Shown here: piece after piece, positions 13,001 to 26,112 of the stretch
Position numbering within the stretch: the stretch's first letter is position 1
How the letters are laid out: each line of letters opens with the position of its first letter
Assembly (NCBI GenBank): GCA_029448655.1
Contig: JACCLO010000045.1
Coordinates: 1 to 64,000 of the forward strand
Direction of reading: 5' to 3'
Length of the DNA: 64,000 nucleotides
Origin: Wolfiporia cocos
Taxonomy: Eukaryota; Basidiomycota; Agaricomycetes; Polyporales; Phaeolaceae
Notes under the pieces: model-generated
Databases searched by the model: none
What the model saw: only the letters and a program-made list of their open reading frames with translations
What the model was told of the DNA's origin: nothing
Position numbers and translations under genes: made by a program

Positions 13001-13801
13001 TGGAATGGGTGGACCTCTTGAATGAGATGCTGCCCACCAGCTCCAAGTTTCGAGCAGTCTCGGGATCTATCATCATGCTGCCTTCTACTTGTACATATCG
13101 TATGAGGAGCGAAGAAGGAGCAAAGCGTAAATTGAGCTTCGACTCTGCATACTCGAATAGCGCGCTAGCTGCAGAGAGCGCGTAATACCTATTAATGTTG
13201 TTCAGTATAGTCGCAAGGTTTCGGACGCATATACCCACTTGCTGGACACCGCGACAAGAGTTGCAGGCCGCTCATCGTCATCAACTATCAGCTGGTTGAC
13301 AAAGGCAAGTCCTGCGTTTACAGTTGCAACGCGAAGCATGTGCTCAGTAGTCATATTGCTCACCAGCATCATCGTTCCAGTATTTTCTCATCACTGGATC
13401 GACTGTGGCATCAAACTCTTCGATCATGCACTGCACTAGGACCGAAGTCGACGAGGCTTTCTTTCCTCCAGATGCCATAGGTGTATCTATCAGAGATAAA
13501 AAGGTGTTTGGGACCAGAATAATGGATGGAGAATGCAGATGAAGCTGATGCAGCGTCTTGACATATGTGGGACTGTCCACGAGCTGCGGACCATCATATT
13601 GAGCGATGATTCAGTACGAGCTGACTACATGCGCACCTGGATAAGGGAAACCCTCCCGGTATCCTTGTCCAATGCAGCAAGGCCGACTTCACGTGACACT
13701 CCGCGCCCTTCCAGGACATAGCTGGCCTCGTGCCTGGATGATGCGGCGGTCTGGGGTCGGGCGGTAGCCGGACGCGACTGGGCTGCCCAGCCGCGTGACA
13801 T
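10054..13801 (-). CDS. MSH4: MutS homologue MSH4 (meiotic crossover factor)
   Basis: MSH4 pairs with MSH5 to form a clamp that stabilises recombination intermediates for crossovers; it does not repair mismatches. ATG at 13801, stop TAG at 10054-10056, about 25 introns mostly of 45-60 bases. I could follow the frame through every junction. Landmarks in order are EGRGVSREVGLAALDKDTGR (N-terminal domain), GSMMIDPETARNLELVG, the lever/clamp part, RPEFTGTLAIKAGQHP, the Walker A region GPNMLGKSIYLRQ, NDDDIEKSLSTFASEM, Walker B LILIDEVGRGTSP, FATHFSELTTTLSRQ and the C-terminal GLDLARLADLP with a helical tail. The missing mismatch-binding FxE domain fits MSH4. Oddities: Walker A has Leu and Ile where relatives have Ser and Ser/Thr, one 8-base and one 12-base exon, and a GC-AG intron at 12591-12646. 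Confidence 0.93.
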
Positions 13802-14238
13802 CGCCGTAGCGGGGTGGGATGAGGCAGGGCGTGCAAAGCCAGGAAAATATGGGACGAGCGTAGCGATCCAGCGAAAAGGAAAAGGCGCGAGACCGAGGGC
13901 GACGACAAATGACGGCGGGTTTGAGTCCCCGCATGCGATCGATCGACGAGCGGTGCCGAATCTCGGGACATCCTAATAAGGGATCTCAATTGTGCGTACA
14001 GGGCAGGTCTGAAACGAATACAATACGAGACTCGAGCAACGGGAGGACGTACAGGATTGTGAAAGTTAGTTACATGTGTTATCACGCCCACACCGTCCGC
14101 CCTATGCCTTAATTACTGCGTCTGTGTCCATCTTGTCTTCATCCCGCCGCGGTGACAGCGTTGCGGTGCTCGCTCCTCTCGACGTGGTCCCGCTGAACAC
14201 GAAGCAGCACGCGGCGCTATCGGGCTGGGACACGCTCC
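13802..14238. promoter_or_regulatory. divergent promoter region between MSH4 and a plus-strand gene
   Basis: MSH4 runs left from 13801 and the next gene appears to run right from about 14.2 kb, so this GC-rich stretch should hold both promoters. No clear TATA box or repeated operator is visible. The exact 5' end of the right-hand gene is not determined. Confidence 0.3.
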
Positions 14239-16180
14239 GTGGCCCACGGCGCGTGCTCTACGCCTTGCAGTCAGGTGTCCTGCGTCCCGTTTGCCGCGAT
14301 CGGTCCCGCATATATAGTAACTCTTCATATGCACTCGCACTCACCCCCTGGAAGCATCCCTCGCACACGTAGTCTCGCCGACCGTCACGACGCTGCCCGC
14401 GATACACCTCTCCACGTCCTTCCCCTGCGCCCGGGCGCCACACGACGCAAACGGGCAGGCAGACTGGGAGGAGGACGTATCTGCGCTCTTTCAGTAGGCT
14501 GGAATGGCATGCCTACACGCACAGCGGTGAGCTGCGCCATCTCCCTTTCACACGCCGATCTCACCTCACTCACTCGGCCGCGGCAGGCCGCACGCTGGCG
14601 ACGCTACCGACCCTTACGTTGCCGTCTACGCGCCGCCCGCGCCGGCGTCCGTCGCAGACGCGGTGCACGTCCGGTGGACCGGCCTCCTCCACACGCCGTT
14701 TGTGACTGACGTCGCGACCGCGCTCATGTTCATCCCCTTCCCTTCCAATCCCTGCCCTCTCATAGCGGCTCGGTGCTGATTTATTGATATGGTAACTCCG
14801 GGCGCCGGGCGCCGGCCACACTTGCTGCTGTGACCGTGCACGGCGTCCCGACTGTGCCTGCGGCGTATGTTCATGCTGATACTAAGAGGACGGTGCCGCT
14901 CGCGCCGTGGGCGGGGTCAGAGGACACGTGATGCTTGCTCCTTGGGAGGAACGAGGAGGGCCGGGAGGAGGAGGACGTGTGGACGCTGGCGGAGACTAGT
15001 GTGGGAAAATGGGACGAGCTGGTGGGTGGGTGATCGAATCCTCCTCCGAACCCCGGCCATAGGTTTCGACACTGATCGCAATATTGGTCTCCCACTCGAA
15101 GCTCAAGCGCTCACTATCCTCGCCAATCGAGACGTCATCCTCGAAGACTTCGAGCAGGTGCGGCACTATTTCACGACGCCCCAGCTTCGCAGGTACCTCC
15201 TCTTCGATCAAATGCTTCGCGCCGGTCCGATCGACCTCGGGGAGTTCGCGCTGCCGGGTGGCTACGAAGCTTTACGGTCGCTATGGGCAGAGGATCTACG
15301 GTGCCCTCACCAGTTCTCGGAGTATGACTCCACTGCCAACACGACGATCGTTCACGGGCAGCCACTTCCCCCTGGGTTCTTCGATCCGCCGACTACCCCT
15401 CACGCCGAGGACAGGGACGCACTCACACCAGTGCAGATCGCTACGTGTGCCGGGCCAGCTGTGTTGATTTCTTTTGCACACTCGTCTCGTTGCTGTCAGA
15501 GCTGAAAATAACAACGATTCTCGGAGACCGGCTCGACCCTTCGAGCATCAAGGCTGGTAAGACAACTCCAGGCTCCGACGGCAAAGAAGAGCGTGTTGTT
15601 CGAACACTTGGCAGGCGCGAGATCAGCGCCGAGCTCATTGTACGCATCCTCACTTTTTTGAGAATCAGCATCATGTACTCATGCTATTTTAAGCTACTTT
15701 GCACTGGTCAGAAATCTATTACCGATCTTGTCGCACGGGCAATTTCAGATGCAGTTATACTCGATGGATCGAAGAAAGACTCATACGTGTCAAGCGAACA
15801 ATGCAGGTCGCTGTCCCAAGTAATCCCGCTGCGCCCGACATGCTAGTAGATTCTGCCACGGAGGGTGGTGATGAACATTTGCACGTACCACATCCGCACT
15901 TATTCGCTAGGGATCAAGCAGACTCGTCAAACGACGACTTCGAGCAATTTACGCCTGGCCCTCCGATGATCAAGACTACGCTCTGTCTCGTGAGCAACCC
16001 CCCCTCCCTCCTTTCCTAGTTGCTGTTTGGTGCCTCATAAGACTTCATTTATAGACTAAACAGCTATATGAGGTTGACGGAGAAGTGGGCGCGAAGATGG
16101 ATGGGATGCCGGACTTGGAGGCGCATCGGATGTGGCAGTTCTATGGCGTTGAGACCGACGGAGACAAGATGTATGAGTGA
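14239..16180 (+). CDS. uncharacterised multi-exon gene
   Basis: Protein-like exon pieces occur in order: WTGLLHTPFVTDVATALMF near 14.7 kb, EEEDVWTLAETSVGKWD near 14.97 kb, then PLEAQALTILANRDVILEDFEQ with TTPQLRRYLLFDQM and LPGGYEALRSLWAEDL (15.08-15.30 kb). An exon around 15.7-15.99 kb ends DDFEQFTPGPPMIKTTLC, and a last exon from about 16057 reads LYEVDGEVGAKMDGMPDLEA and stops at TGA 16178-16180. The exons sit in different frames with plausible GT/AG ends between them. I do not recognise the family. Start and several junctions are uncertain, so the start coordinate is only an approximation. Confidence 0.42.
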
Positions 16181-16550
16181 TTGGCTCTCGTATGCATTGT
16201 TCGGACATTCTTGTCACTCTACGCCAGCTTTGGTTATGCTTCTTTCTTGTCTTGTACCATTATCGCATACCTCGCCCTGAAGACAAACGAGCGGCAAGGG
16301 TGGCTACTTTCTGCTAATGAGAAATATCATATACCATACATATACCAGCTATGTTTGAAGCGTCCGCAGAAGCACAAGCTTGTATTCTGGACAACGTCGG
16401 CTCGAATCGGCGTCTTAATTCAGAGATGTCTAGTAGCGCGTGCGTTGCGTCGCGTCACGTATTTGTGATGGATGTGACACTACGCGTTTCCGCGTCGCGC
16501 CTTGTTCTTGACAGCCATACTAGTTACTCCTTGTACACCCACCACTTGAA

Positions 16551-19500
16551 ATGTCTGCCTCCGATTCTCCTTTCAAATTGCTGCAGCAGACTATCTCAAA
16601 ATCTCGCGCCAAGAATAGCAAAAGTCTAGCAGAGGCCCTCGAGAAGGTGTCCTCCCACCTCGTCTTACTCGTAAGGCAGCTATTTGGGGCTCAGTGGATG
16701 TCTGTTCATCATCATATAGAATTTATCCACGATATCCGAGCAAGCATCCAAAGTGTTATCTCAGTGTCTGCGCAGGCCCCTTCTTCCCATATACTCTGCT
16801 TTTCCGCAGCCTGCCCTTGAAGCCGCTGCCGCGATTTTCTACAAGGTCTATCACGAGAAGGTTCTCCCAACTCTTAGAAAGCAGCAGAATGAGCAACAGG
16901 GGTTATGGGAAGGAGTGCTCAACTCTCTCTTGTCCGGTGTTCTCGTATGCTTTAGTTCGATGTTTACGCTTTGTCCGGGAAGCTGACTATGTCCAGGATT
17001 TTCTCGATGAAAGTGAAAACGGTAATCTCCATCCCCATTCCCTTCTTCAGATGGGCTCATGGGTGCGCTAGACAAAGGCAAAAGTAGCAAAGCAAAGGAC
17101 GTCATAGCAGCCACGCTTTTTCCCAATCTATGCGACATATGTTTCTCACCAACTGCTCCGATGATAAGTACTGGTTTACGATGCACTGTACGGTCTCTTA
17201 CACCTTTATTTATGCGCCAAACTTACACTCATTTCGACATTACCAGGCATATACTCTTCTCGCCGATTCTGCTGCGATGCATCACGCCAATCAACACACG
17301 CTTCGTGACGACCAAATCCTTGGAGGGTGAGCCTGATTCCATTTTACCTTACTATGCCGCATACCATTTCTTGTGCGTAGTCGTCGCCTCGGAGCCACCA
17401 TCTGGCGCACCAAAGGTAAGCTCTCTCGAAGCAGCGTCATGTCAGATTCCGATACCATGATCCAGATTTCCTTCCTCTGGAGAGCTTGTTGACGCTATTT
17501 GCGCGTCTATTGCCTTCAACGAAGGGGGCTGCCTCCGGTCGCGCAAACCGTACTGCATTCATCCAGTCTGTGTTCAGCAAGTCGTCTCCCCCGGAAACCA
17601 CCAGCATCGGACAAAAAGGTCACGGGGCTGCTTGAGAACGTGCCCTCGGAGGACTGGGACGTGACCTCACGGAAGATTGCCGAAGCACTGGCTGCTGGCG
17701 ACCGGACTTTGTGAGTAACTTAAGCTGCCGTATTATCACGCTGACCGGCGCCATATAGCCCGCAGCCTTTTGCGATAGAAGAAGTCTGTGCCTGTGGGCA
17801 AACACAACGATGCGATAGGCTATATGTCGATCCCAAGGCAATACTCGTGAACATGCTCATAGAAGTGTGCCTTTTGACCTTATTCGATGTCCGTCATACG
17901 GCGAGCTGATTATATGTTCATACATCGATACAGGATAACCAATATGAATCCCTGACAATCTCATACACTTCCATACACAAAATAGATATCCTGCGCGAGC
18001 GTTCTGGCGAGGAGAGGGTCGGCGCGCAGGTGCAAATTGTCATGTGCAGTCCTCCTATTCTCGGAGGAGAACCGATAACCTCTGGCATAGACGAAAGCGG
18101 CCCAGTTGTAACGTTTACTCTTACGAGCGGCGATCTGGACAGATTCGCAAATGCGTTGCGCGACAGAGGTCAAGTAAGAAAGCGTAGCTTATACTTTCTA
18201 TCTGGTTTGCGAGTGCTGACACGGTATCGTAATGCAGGGACAGAAGTATAGAGAGATACTCCCACCGAAGCTATCACTAGCGACGTCGCCACTGGTTTTA
18301 GATTTTGACACCCAGGGCAAGCCGATGAAACAACTAAGCCAATCCGAGGTGCGCTAAATTGATCGCATTCTTCCATGACTGATCTCCACTCACTAGAGGA
18401 TTGAGAAAGTCCAACAATGTGAGTATCACACAATCCATAGCATCCGCGCTCATCAACACTGTCAACTTTCCGCTAGTCTACAATACCAACCAAAGCAGTG
18501 ACGAACTCAGCTGCGGATCAGACCTTGATAACGCGACTAGTTCGAGATCTTCTGCTATCGACGAACGTCAGTCTATGAAATCTACGCCCCATATGCGTTC
18601 GAAAAATGTCCGAAGAGAAGCCTTTGGCGCAAGCGATGAGGAACTATGTGATCCATCTGACGTCGACTCGGTTCTGCTGGCCCCGCCTCAACGTAGGCAA
18701 CGGTCGGAAGGCCCTAGAGTAATCTCCACTAGGTCAGCCAAATCGTCCGAATCCCGACTTGCCGGGAAAACCCGCAAGTCGACCAATAACTCTGTTGCCG
18801 CCAAGGCCTACAAGAGAAAGCGAGATTCTACTGAGTGCAGCGAAGACGGTCCTAACTCAGATAAGCTGGCAGAGGACGCTGTTGCCAATAAACGATCCAA
18901 GACTTCCCCGACAGGTCGTAGCGCTCTTTGCACACCAGATCCTCCAGAGCGCACGGAATCTCAGGTGCTTCAGCCTCGTTCTACAGCGGCGACTAGGGCA
19001 ACCAACAGATATCACGGCGAAAAGGAGAAAATATGTTCTCCTACCTCATGCTCCCACATGATTGACTATGGTGCTCTACCCGAATCCGATCCATTTTCGT
19101 CTACTCGGAACACGTTGTCTCCTCTCACAGCTTTGTTTGCTCGTCGCAAGAAGGCCGACAATAAGCCTGCCCTGGAAAGCAAAGCCCCTCAGTCGAGCAC
19201 GACCAAAGGTAGACCTCATAAAGCAAAGCTCTGGAAGACAAAACCGTCTCCGCCGGGCCCTATCATCTACCAGGGAGCCTCGGACGACGATCCGTTATGT
19301 GACAGGCATGAGCTATCTGACACGTTCGTCGAGGACGAACCTGTCGAAGAGACTAAGGAAAATCAATCGGAAGTAAAAATCAAGACACACGCAAAGCATG
19401 TGGTCCCTGCTCTCGCAGCCAGTGCTTCGACAACGGACAAAAGGGTATGTTTGTTCTCTTGCGTTCTCGTGATTGATGAGAAAGCCATATCATGGTCGTG

Positions 19501-20935
19501 GACTACAGAGGGTCGAAATGTCGAACCCTGCCTTGCAAGAGAAAGCTCACCCATTGTCAGGTTCTACCAACATTGCTAAGGCGCGTGTACCGTGACACTT
19601 TCTACGCCATACGCTAATACTAAAACAGTCCACAAGCAAAAAGAGAAAGATTGCGCCATGGGCCAACCTCACTTCTGAAGCCCCTCACAGATCTGCGACT
19701 GTAGACAACAGTACGAGCGGAGTTCCTGGTGTTCACCATGAAGAAACCATACAGCCTACACTGAATACTTTGGGATGCACATCTCTGTCCAAGAAGTCTA
19801 TGTCATCATCCGCATCTGAAAGCCTCTTGACGGGATCTGGTAATGTTCATACAGGGCCTCTGCCTGAGGAGCCAGCCACCGCTGAAGATTCTATGTCAGA
19901 CATCTCCGAAGTTGCCAACAAGGCGATACATGCGACCATAGCAGATTCCATGCTCGGAACGAATACCACACCAAGATCCGATCGTATACATTCTCCTGCT
20001 CCTCTCGTCATTCCCTCTCCGGAAAAGCTTGAGCAAACTGATTTTGAGTTGACGGAGGTAACATCTACCCCAATTGGCAAGGTTGTTGAGGTCGATGATT
20101 GTGCAGGAGACTCTGTCTCCACGAGAAAGACCCATCCTAGACATTCCGTTACCTTCGCGCCAGTCGTGGAAGAATGCGAACCGTTGCCGGAGTTGAACTT
20201 TGAGATTGGTTCTCGGAGTCAGCCCACATCGCTGAGCCCATACAAGCGAGAGAGGGCTACTGGTAAACTTATCCATAGATACAACGGCGCACTTCTGACT
20301 TTTGTTGTTAGTGTCACTGGGACTGCTGCTGCAGGATATTGAACACGAGCCTTTCATAGGGCGACGTGAACGTGGCTCATTCCGGAAAACAAATATAACG
20401 GGTGCTGGGAACCGCTCGCGGTGCAAGGAAGCCACTGCAAATGTCCAAGACATCGAAGATGTTCTGCGGGAGTTGCATCAGGTGCCGTAGAAGCTGCTAA
20501 GGATATTGCGGTATGCTGAGTATGTGCTCGACCCTCGCAGGCTATTTTCGGCAAGATCACGGATCGCTTTGACAGCGTACGTGAAGAAGTGCACATTGAT
20601 CGGAGTGCAATCCTCCGGGAGGCAGCGCAGGATCCTATGCACATGCGTGCGGATAGGTGTGTGCTGACTGCCCATACATACTTCGCATTCTTGCGGACCT
20701 GCTGATCCCTGTGAACGGCCACTGCAGTGTCGCCCACTTCAACCGCCTTATCGACCTCGAGGCCGAATATGCGTCCTCTGGGCGTGCTGTCATTGACAGT
20801 TTGGAAGAGTTGCTTCGCGCAAATGAAGGGATATGCTGCAAAATAGAAGAGACGATAAAGAGCATCGATCGTACAACACTCGTTGGAAGGATGCCGGTGG
20901 TCCTAGTGGAAATTCCCGCGAGCCTGAGACAGTGA
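16551..20935 (+). CDS. putative meiotic chromosome-axis protein (SYCP2/Red1-like architecture)
   Basis: The ATG at 16551 opens MSASDSPFKLLQQTISKSR. Helical exons follow (around 16.8-17.3 kb, ending near LRDDQILGG; then SLLTLFARLLPS near 17.5 kb), resembling an armadillo-like N-terminal part. A beta-rich segment at 17.76-18.24 kb (IEEVCACGQT ... VVTFTLTSGDLDRFANALR) looks like the Spt16M/PH-like domain seen in SYCP2. A 390-codon Ser/Lys-rich low-complexity stretch with many KR clusters (18.4-20.26 kb) comes next, and last a coiled-coil end (SVREEVHIDRSAILREA; LEEYASSG-type helices) stopping at 20935. This order of domains matches axis proteins of the SYCP2/Red1 group, which organise meiotic chromosome loops. 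No residue motif proves it. Near 20485 the coiled-coil frame needs a one-base shift, so a frameshift or missed intron remains. Confidence 0.4.
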
Positions 20936-22186
20936 AAGGAATACAACCATGTTATAGTAGAGAACGCGGTGAGTTCGCTCGATATCACAAACGCTCTAGT
21001 ACAAATCATTGCATGTTGATCATCACATGCAGCTGTAGCATGAAACAGGAAACAAGACACAGCTGTATACAAGCGATCGGTCCACGCACGCCTCAGAAGG
21101 GATAGTGTTAGTTTACATGACCATTGCAAGCGGAAGGTGATATGTGCAATGCATGTAACTCTCACCTAACTACCGTCATCCGGCATTCGATACTCAAATA
21201 ACTTGTTGTTCTAACAATGGTATGCCAATAACCCCGTGCAAAACCACCTAGCATTCCAACGCAGCATGAGGAAGCTAAAGTATTCGCCGTGACACCTCGC
21301 TACCCAGCTTCCTTTGTTCATACCGTCTCGATACAGAGCACCTTGTGTTATGCATCCATCGGGCTCATCTCGACCACTGTTGGGGCGCGGCCACTCCTCG
21401 CCGGTGTGGCACCCTTCTCTTCCCATCCCGCGCGCCACACTATCTTCCATTTTCCACACTCTCGTTGAATGGTTACTTCTTCCATCATTGCCGAACACGC
21501 TCTCTGACACCCGTAACATAAGTTTATATCCAATGACGGCGACAGCCTGAGACATTGTTTCACGGCATTGCGGCGGGTCTCTTGGCACGGAAAGATTAGG
21601 TTTACTTCTCAATAAAATCGGCTATGAGCACAGCTGTGCACGCATCAAAGCACGCATTGGTGAGCCGATTTGCTATCGACCTCCGCCATTATGTGGGCTG
21701 GAACTGCATCAGAATGGTGCCTGTGCGCAGCACACATGAAAGCGTGAAGGGGACTTGCTAGGTGCACCATTCACGAAGGGTTCACGAGCCTAGACGATCA
21801 TTGCGAGATGAACGGGCGTGGTGTCTCACTGTGCCTTGCGAACAAGTGCCTCGCTAGTGCAGATGCATTTGGGTGACGGGGATCGCGAGATGAACGGACT
21901 TCTCACTCTGAGTGCGAGTGAGAGTCGACTTCGTGATCGCGTACTAGCTTGCCGTGAATTGGAAGGGATTAATATGGATCGTAAACGCCCAGCGCCACCG
22001 ATGCCGCGAGTCGGCACACTGGTTTGTCAGCATGGGACCCTGGACACCATGCATATATGGTCACCGGAGCACTGGTTGCCGTCCAGTGCAGCGTGGTGAC
22101 TCTTGCTTACTGATAGGTAGACTCGCATCTCTCCTATTGACTGCCACCACCACAGCCCTCCCCCTCCCAAGCCCAAGCACGGTGTC
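20936..22186. other. no gene recognised
   Basis: The left end is the 3' flank of the axis-like gene. ORFs here are short and shadow each other on both strands (for example 21211-21612 minus against 21314-21550 plus). I see no domain or repeat. Confidence 0.4.
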
Positions 22187-24853
22187 ATGTCATCGGGTTT
22201 GAAACGTCCCAGTGACACCCCATCATCACCACGCAAGAAGCCGCGTCCTCAATACAAAACTCTAAAGAGCTTAGTCGAGGAGGCAGCCAAAAAGGTCAAC
22301 CGCTTGATTGAACATGTAAAAAAAGAGATATTGCCGCTTCTGCAGGAGGAGGGTCTTGGTACAGTTGGTGCTAAGCTCGCTATGAGTATTATGGGACTTG
22401 TGGTCAGTGCAGCTTCTGCTCCTGGAGAGAAGGAGTTGGGTGAAATGCAGTACTTGGAAGTACATATCAACATCCCAGATGATTACCCAGATATGGCAAG
22501 TAGGCTTGCTATCTATTCCTGACGTCCCTAGTCCCAAGCTGACATGCACTCAAAAGAGTTACAACTGAATGATTTGAATACACAATATGCGAACCTTGCC
22601 TTTTATTTCAGGGTACTGCTCAACTCCCTCCCTGCACCATCAGAATTTGCCAAGACGGACGTGTGGGCAGACGTACAAAGAACCCGCGCAGCCATCTTAT
22701 GTATGCGTCCCGTTGAAAAGAGCGGTGTGCCGATATGCACGCTCCACGATGTCTTTCGTCTTTTCCGAATTCGACTTGGCACAGACCTTTCTTCAGCCAC
22801 CGATGACCCTATCGCGGTTGCCTCCATCCGTGCTGCCGCCTTATTGTGCAACGAGATGGGAAACCCGTTCGACGATGAGAACGCACGCACAGCGAAATTT
22901 AACGAATGTGTTCAAGGACTGCTCCCTAACTTTAGGCTCAACCACAAATTTTTTCCCAAACTCGACCGTGCCGTATGCAAACCGGATGCAACGTTGTTCA
23001 TGGACGAGGAGGAGATCTTCCCAGTTTGCCTGCGTGAGGACAAGCGTGAGGCGGGCGAAACTGACACAGACTAGACTGTGGGACTCACACTATAACCTTA
23101 TAGACGACTTGAAGATGTTGCAGAAGGTTGGTGAGGAGGCTAGTGGGCGCAAGCAGAGATGGTATGTAACTGTGCGAATGCAGAGAACAAATCTAAGGCT
23201 TATCCGCAGTGATAGCCCTACTTATATACATGTTTTGTTTGGTTACCGGTAAGGGAGCCAAACATGAAGGTGGTCTGTGCGCAGACATAACTAATATGGT
23301 TTAGTCGTAAACTACCATAGACCATGTGCGCCGGTAATGGCCGCACCAGTAAGATCGTTTGTTTGGACCGTAGGTCCATGTTGTGGAAGTGGCTGTAGCT
23401 ACGTTAGTAAGCCATGCATGTGATTATTATATTCCGGGATCGGGATATGAGTAATCGTAAGGTCATTGGCATGTGATAACGAGCGGGCCGCTTATCCAAT
23501 TGTACTGACATAGCCCGGTATCGGGATATGAGTAAGGCGCGTGACACCGGAGGTTAGTCCGCTGAGTCATTGACGCGTACAAGCGTGTTATGTACGTGTT
23601 GTTATGACAAGTGGACGTATACCGCGTTGTGTACGTGTTGTTTGGTTGCGTGTACGTGTAGACGGGCGCTTAGCAGCGTAAATGTCTACAAGGTTGTAGA
23701 AATACCAGATAAATAGGTAAAAATACGGGAAAAATAGTGGCATGTCCCAAATCTGTGACAGAAACTGGCTATGACGTCTACATGCAAGTGGCGCACGACT
23801 ACTCGATTGTGGTCAAAACTCTTCGATGTGCATGAAGGCGGGTGCACCAATGTTTCTCCCATGCTTGTTGGGTATGTACTTTGAACCAAACATACATGTT
23901 CTTGGGCGCCCTTATGATTATCACACAGGACCCCATCTGTCCATGCAGGGCGGTTTTTATGATGGAGAGGATTACATAGTGGAACCACTAAGTGCAATGT
24001 ATTGTATGCTACCAGACGTCACCAAAGAGCGACAGAATCAGCTCGCACGGTTGCTGTATGCGCTCGCTAAAGGAGTAGAGGAGCTGAAGGAGTACGTTGC
24101 CCAACACAATAATGCCACTGTGGGATCAGGTTAATGTCGTCCTACAGGCTGGCTTCATCAACCGCTGAACCACCCTCATTCCCTTGTGGCACCCCTCAAA
24201 TCTACTCATCCTGCACGCTGTATGCCGACACCGCTGCCGACACCGCTGCCGACAAACCAAGCACTGGGACCCTCACATTCAAGAAGCCTCTTGTCGTCGA
24301 TCTCAACAACCGAGTGCTGTTCACAGCAACGTTGTCGACGACCTCTGCACGGGAGAAGTTGCCGGAGCAGACACCTGTGGTTGTCAAGCTTGTCAGCGGT
24401 TCCTATGGCGAAGACATACATCGACTTCTGGCGAAGGAAGGCCTCGTGCCTACCCTCCATGGGTGTGTCTGCTTGGAAGGTGCTCCTGTTGCCTACATCA
24501 TGGACCACTTGGATGGGGATTGGAAGCGCTTACACGACCTCTTACGTGATTTAACCCCTCTGTGCCGTAAGGCTATACGGGAATCATTGGAGAATGTTCT
24601 GAAATTGCTCAAGAAAAAGGGCTTCGTACACGGCGACCTTAGGTCGAGCAATATCATGGCGCGGATCGTTGACGAAGAAAAAGCGGAGATCAAGGTTGTC
24701 GACTTTGATTGGGCGGGCAAAGCCAGTCAGGTATTCTACCCTGCGATGCGCAACGAGTCCATCGGTTGGCCTGGTCGGCCCTGTGGTCCAATTGAAGCTG
24801 AGGATGACCGCGAACTGCTTGATTCGTGGTGGCCACGAGAAACCCATGTCTGA
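22187..24853 (+). pseudogene. fungal kinase-like protein, interrupted by an LTR fragment
   Basis: Exon 1 (22187-22495) starts MSSGLKRPSDTPSSPRKKPR and contains a helical segment. A GC-AG intron (22496-22558, donor GCAAGT) keeps the frame into the next exon, which ends around FPVCLREDKREAGE. At 24134-24853 the C-terminal part has VVVKLVSGSYGEDIHRLLA, AYIMDHLDGDW, FVHGDLRSSNIMA and KVVDFDWAGKA. HGDLRxxNI and the DFDWAG motif are the catalytic loop and Mg loop of a kinase-fold family that is multicopy in Agaricomycetes. The middle is broken: frameshifts near 23067 and 23800 and an LTR-derived insertion at 23211-23760. A short tandem repeat (GACACCGCTGCC units) lies at 24229-24252. Substrate unknown; probably inactive in this copy. 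Confidence 0.55.
23211..23760 (-). mobile_element. LTR fragment inside the kinase-like gene
   Basis: The right end reads AAATCTGTGACA, the same terminus as the LTRs further right. On the minus strand it starts TGTCACAGATTT and runs to a TATATAAG box at about 23222-23229, just before the left edge. The segment carries no ORF and repeats the phrase CGGGATATGAGTAA twice. Part of it matches, in reverse orientation, the stretch at 40103-40320. The gene sequence resumes at 23761 in a plausible frame. No clean TSD was found, so the left end is probably truncated just past the TATA box. Confidence 0.5.
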
Positions 24854-25445
24854 TCGTTGTTTCAAAGAATGCTTCACTCCTCCTTCTCTCGCTACATTTG
24901 TATGTAGTTTCCATTCTCGATGTGACTATACCAGCAATGCATACAACCAAAAATACTACGGCTGATCATGGTTTCGGTGATTTGCAAGCGATGCATTGTT
25001 GCGCGCTGGACACCATGCAGACAGTCTGAAGTCGCATACGGAGGCATCAGATCAGCCACAGCCCAGTTAAATTAAATCCAGACACTGGCGGTGGTCCGTG
25101 CTTTCCTTTTTTTGCATTAGACATGTATGACTCCCTTGCACCTGTTTTGAATTATGTACCTTTGTCGTGATTATATGGGCAGCAACACTTGCAGATGTTC
25201 GATGGTGCAACAAGCTGCAAGGCCAGATTGTAATATTGCACATTGAAATCTGACGCTGTGTGCTGCATCGAAAGGCGGTATACACCGGCTTGAGATCCGA
25301 GCAGTCATATGATTGCAACTTGTGTATCACGATGCAAATACAATCTCGAGCAATATGCCACAGTGGTCAGCGGTATGGATTGCATGACCCCAGCTCACAT
25401 GTCTCTAAGCATGGTTTTAACGGGTCACCACAGGTTGATGATTCC
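24854..25445. other. no gene recognised
   Basis: AT-rich flank downstream of the kinase-like gene. Short ORFs only, no motif. Confidence 0.4.
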
Positions 25446-26112
25446 TCATATATTGTATGGATATGTTGGCTCTCTGACAATGTCGAGAACGATTTGCATG
25501 TGGCTTCGCTCATTCTGCGGTCCATTCTTAATATACTTGGCTGTTGCAGATATGGTGACGTGGAAAATGGACGTCTCCCCCAGGTCCTCGCCGTACAGCA
25601 TCTTAGCCAAAGCATAGTGGGGGATATTGTGCTTCTCGAGGTAGGCATTGATCTTGATGTAGTGAACGATTTCATTGATGCATTTGGTCTATATCACGTG
25701 CTGGTGTGGACCCAATACAATTCTCCAGCCGTAATGCAATAACCATTGCACCAAAAGGGCACAATGCCAACTCTGTTGGCATCGGTGGGTCTCAGTACTT
25801 AAGCTATTATGGCACATGGTCGTGACATGCTCATGACAGTCTAGCAATACTGCTCCTTGATAATGATGCGTTTGACTTGGTCCGCACCCGTCCGCTCGGC
25901 CGACACATCCGTCGCACCAGAGTCCTCAACGGCCATGGAAGAGCTGTCAGCGTCATCTCCGCGTGCTTGCCCATGCAGTGTGAGACTCAACGTATAGTTG
26001 CATGCAGACCCTTTCCTCTTGCACCACGATGAGGGAGGAGTACTGTTAGAATCCCCCTGAGTCAGGTGCCAATTCTCAGGCAGCAGACACCAGTAGATCA
26101 GCAGCCCCTCCC

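Noticed and set aside
18401..19579. A 392-codon frame as a separate gene
   Set aside because: Its first in-frame codons lie in an intron-exon junction; it is the low-complexity middle exon of the gene at 16551-20935.
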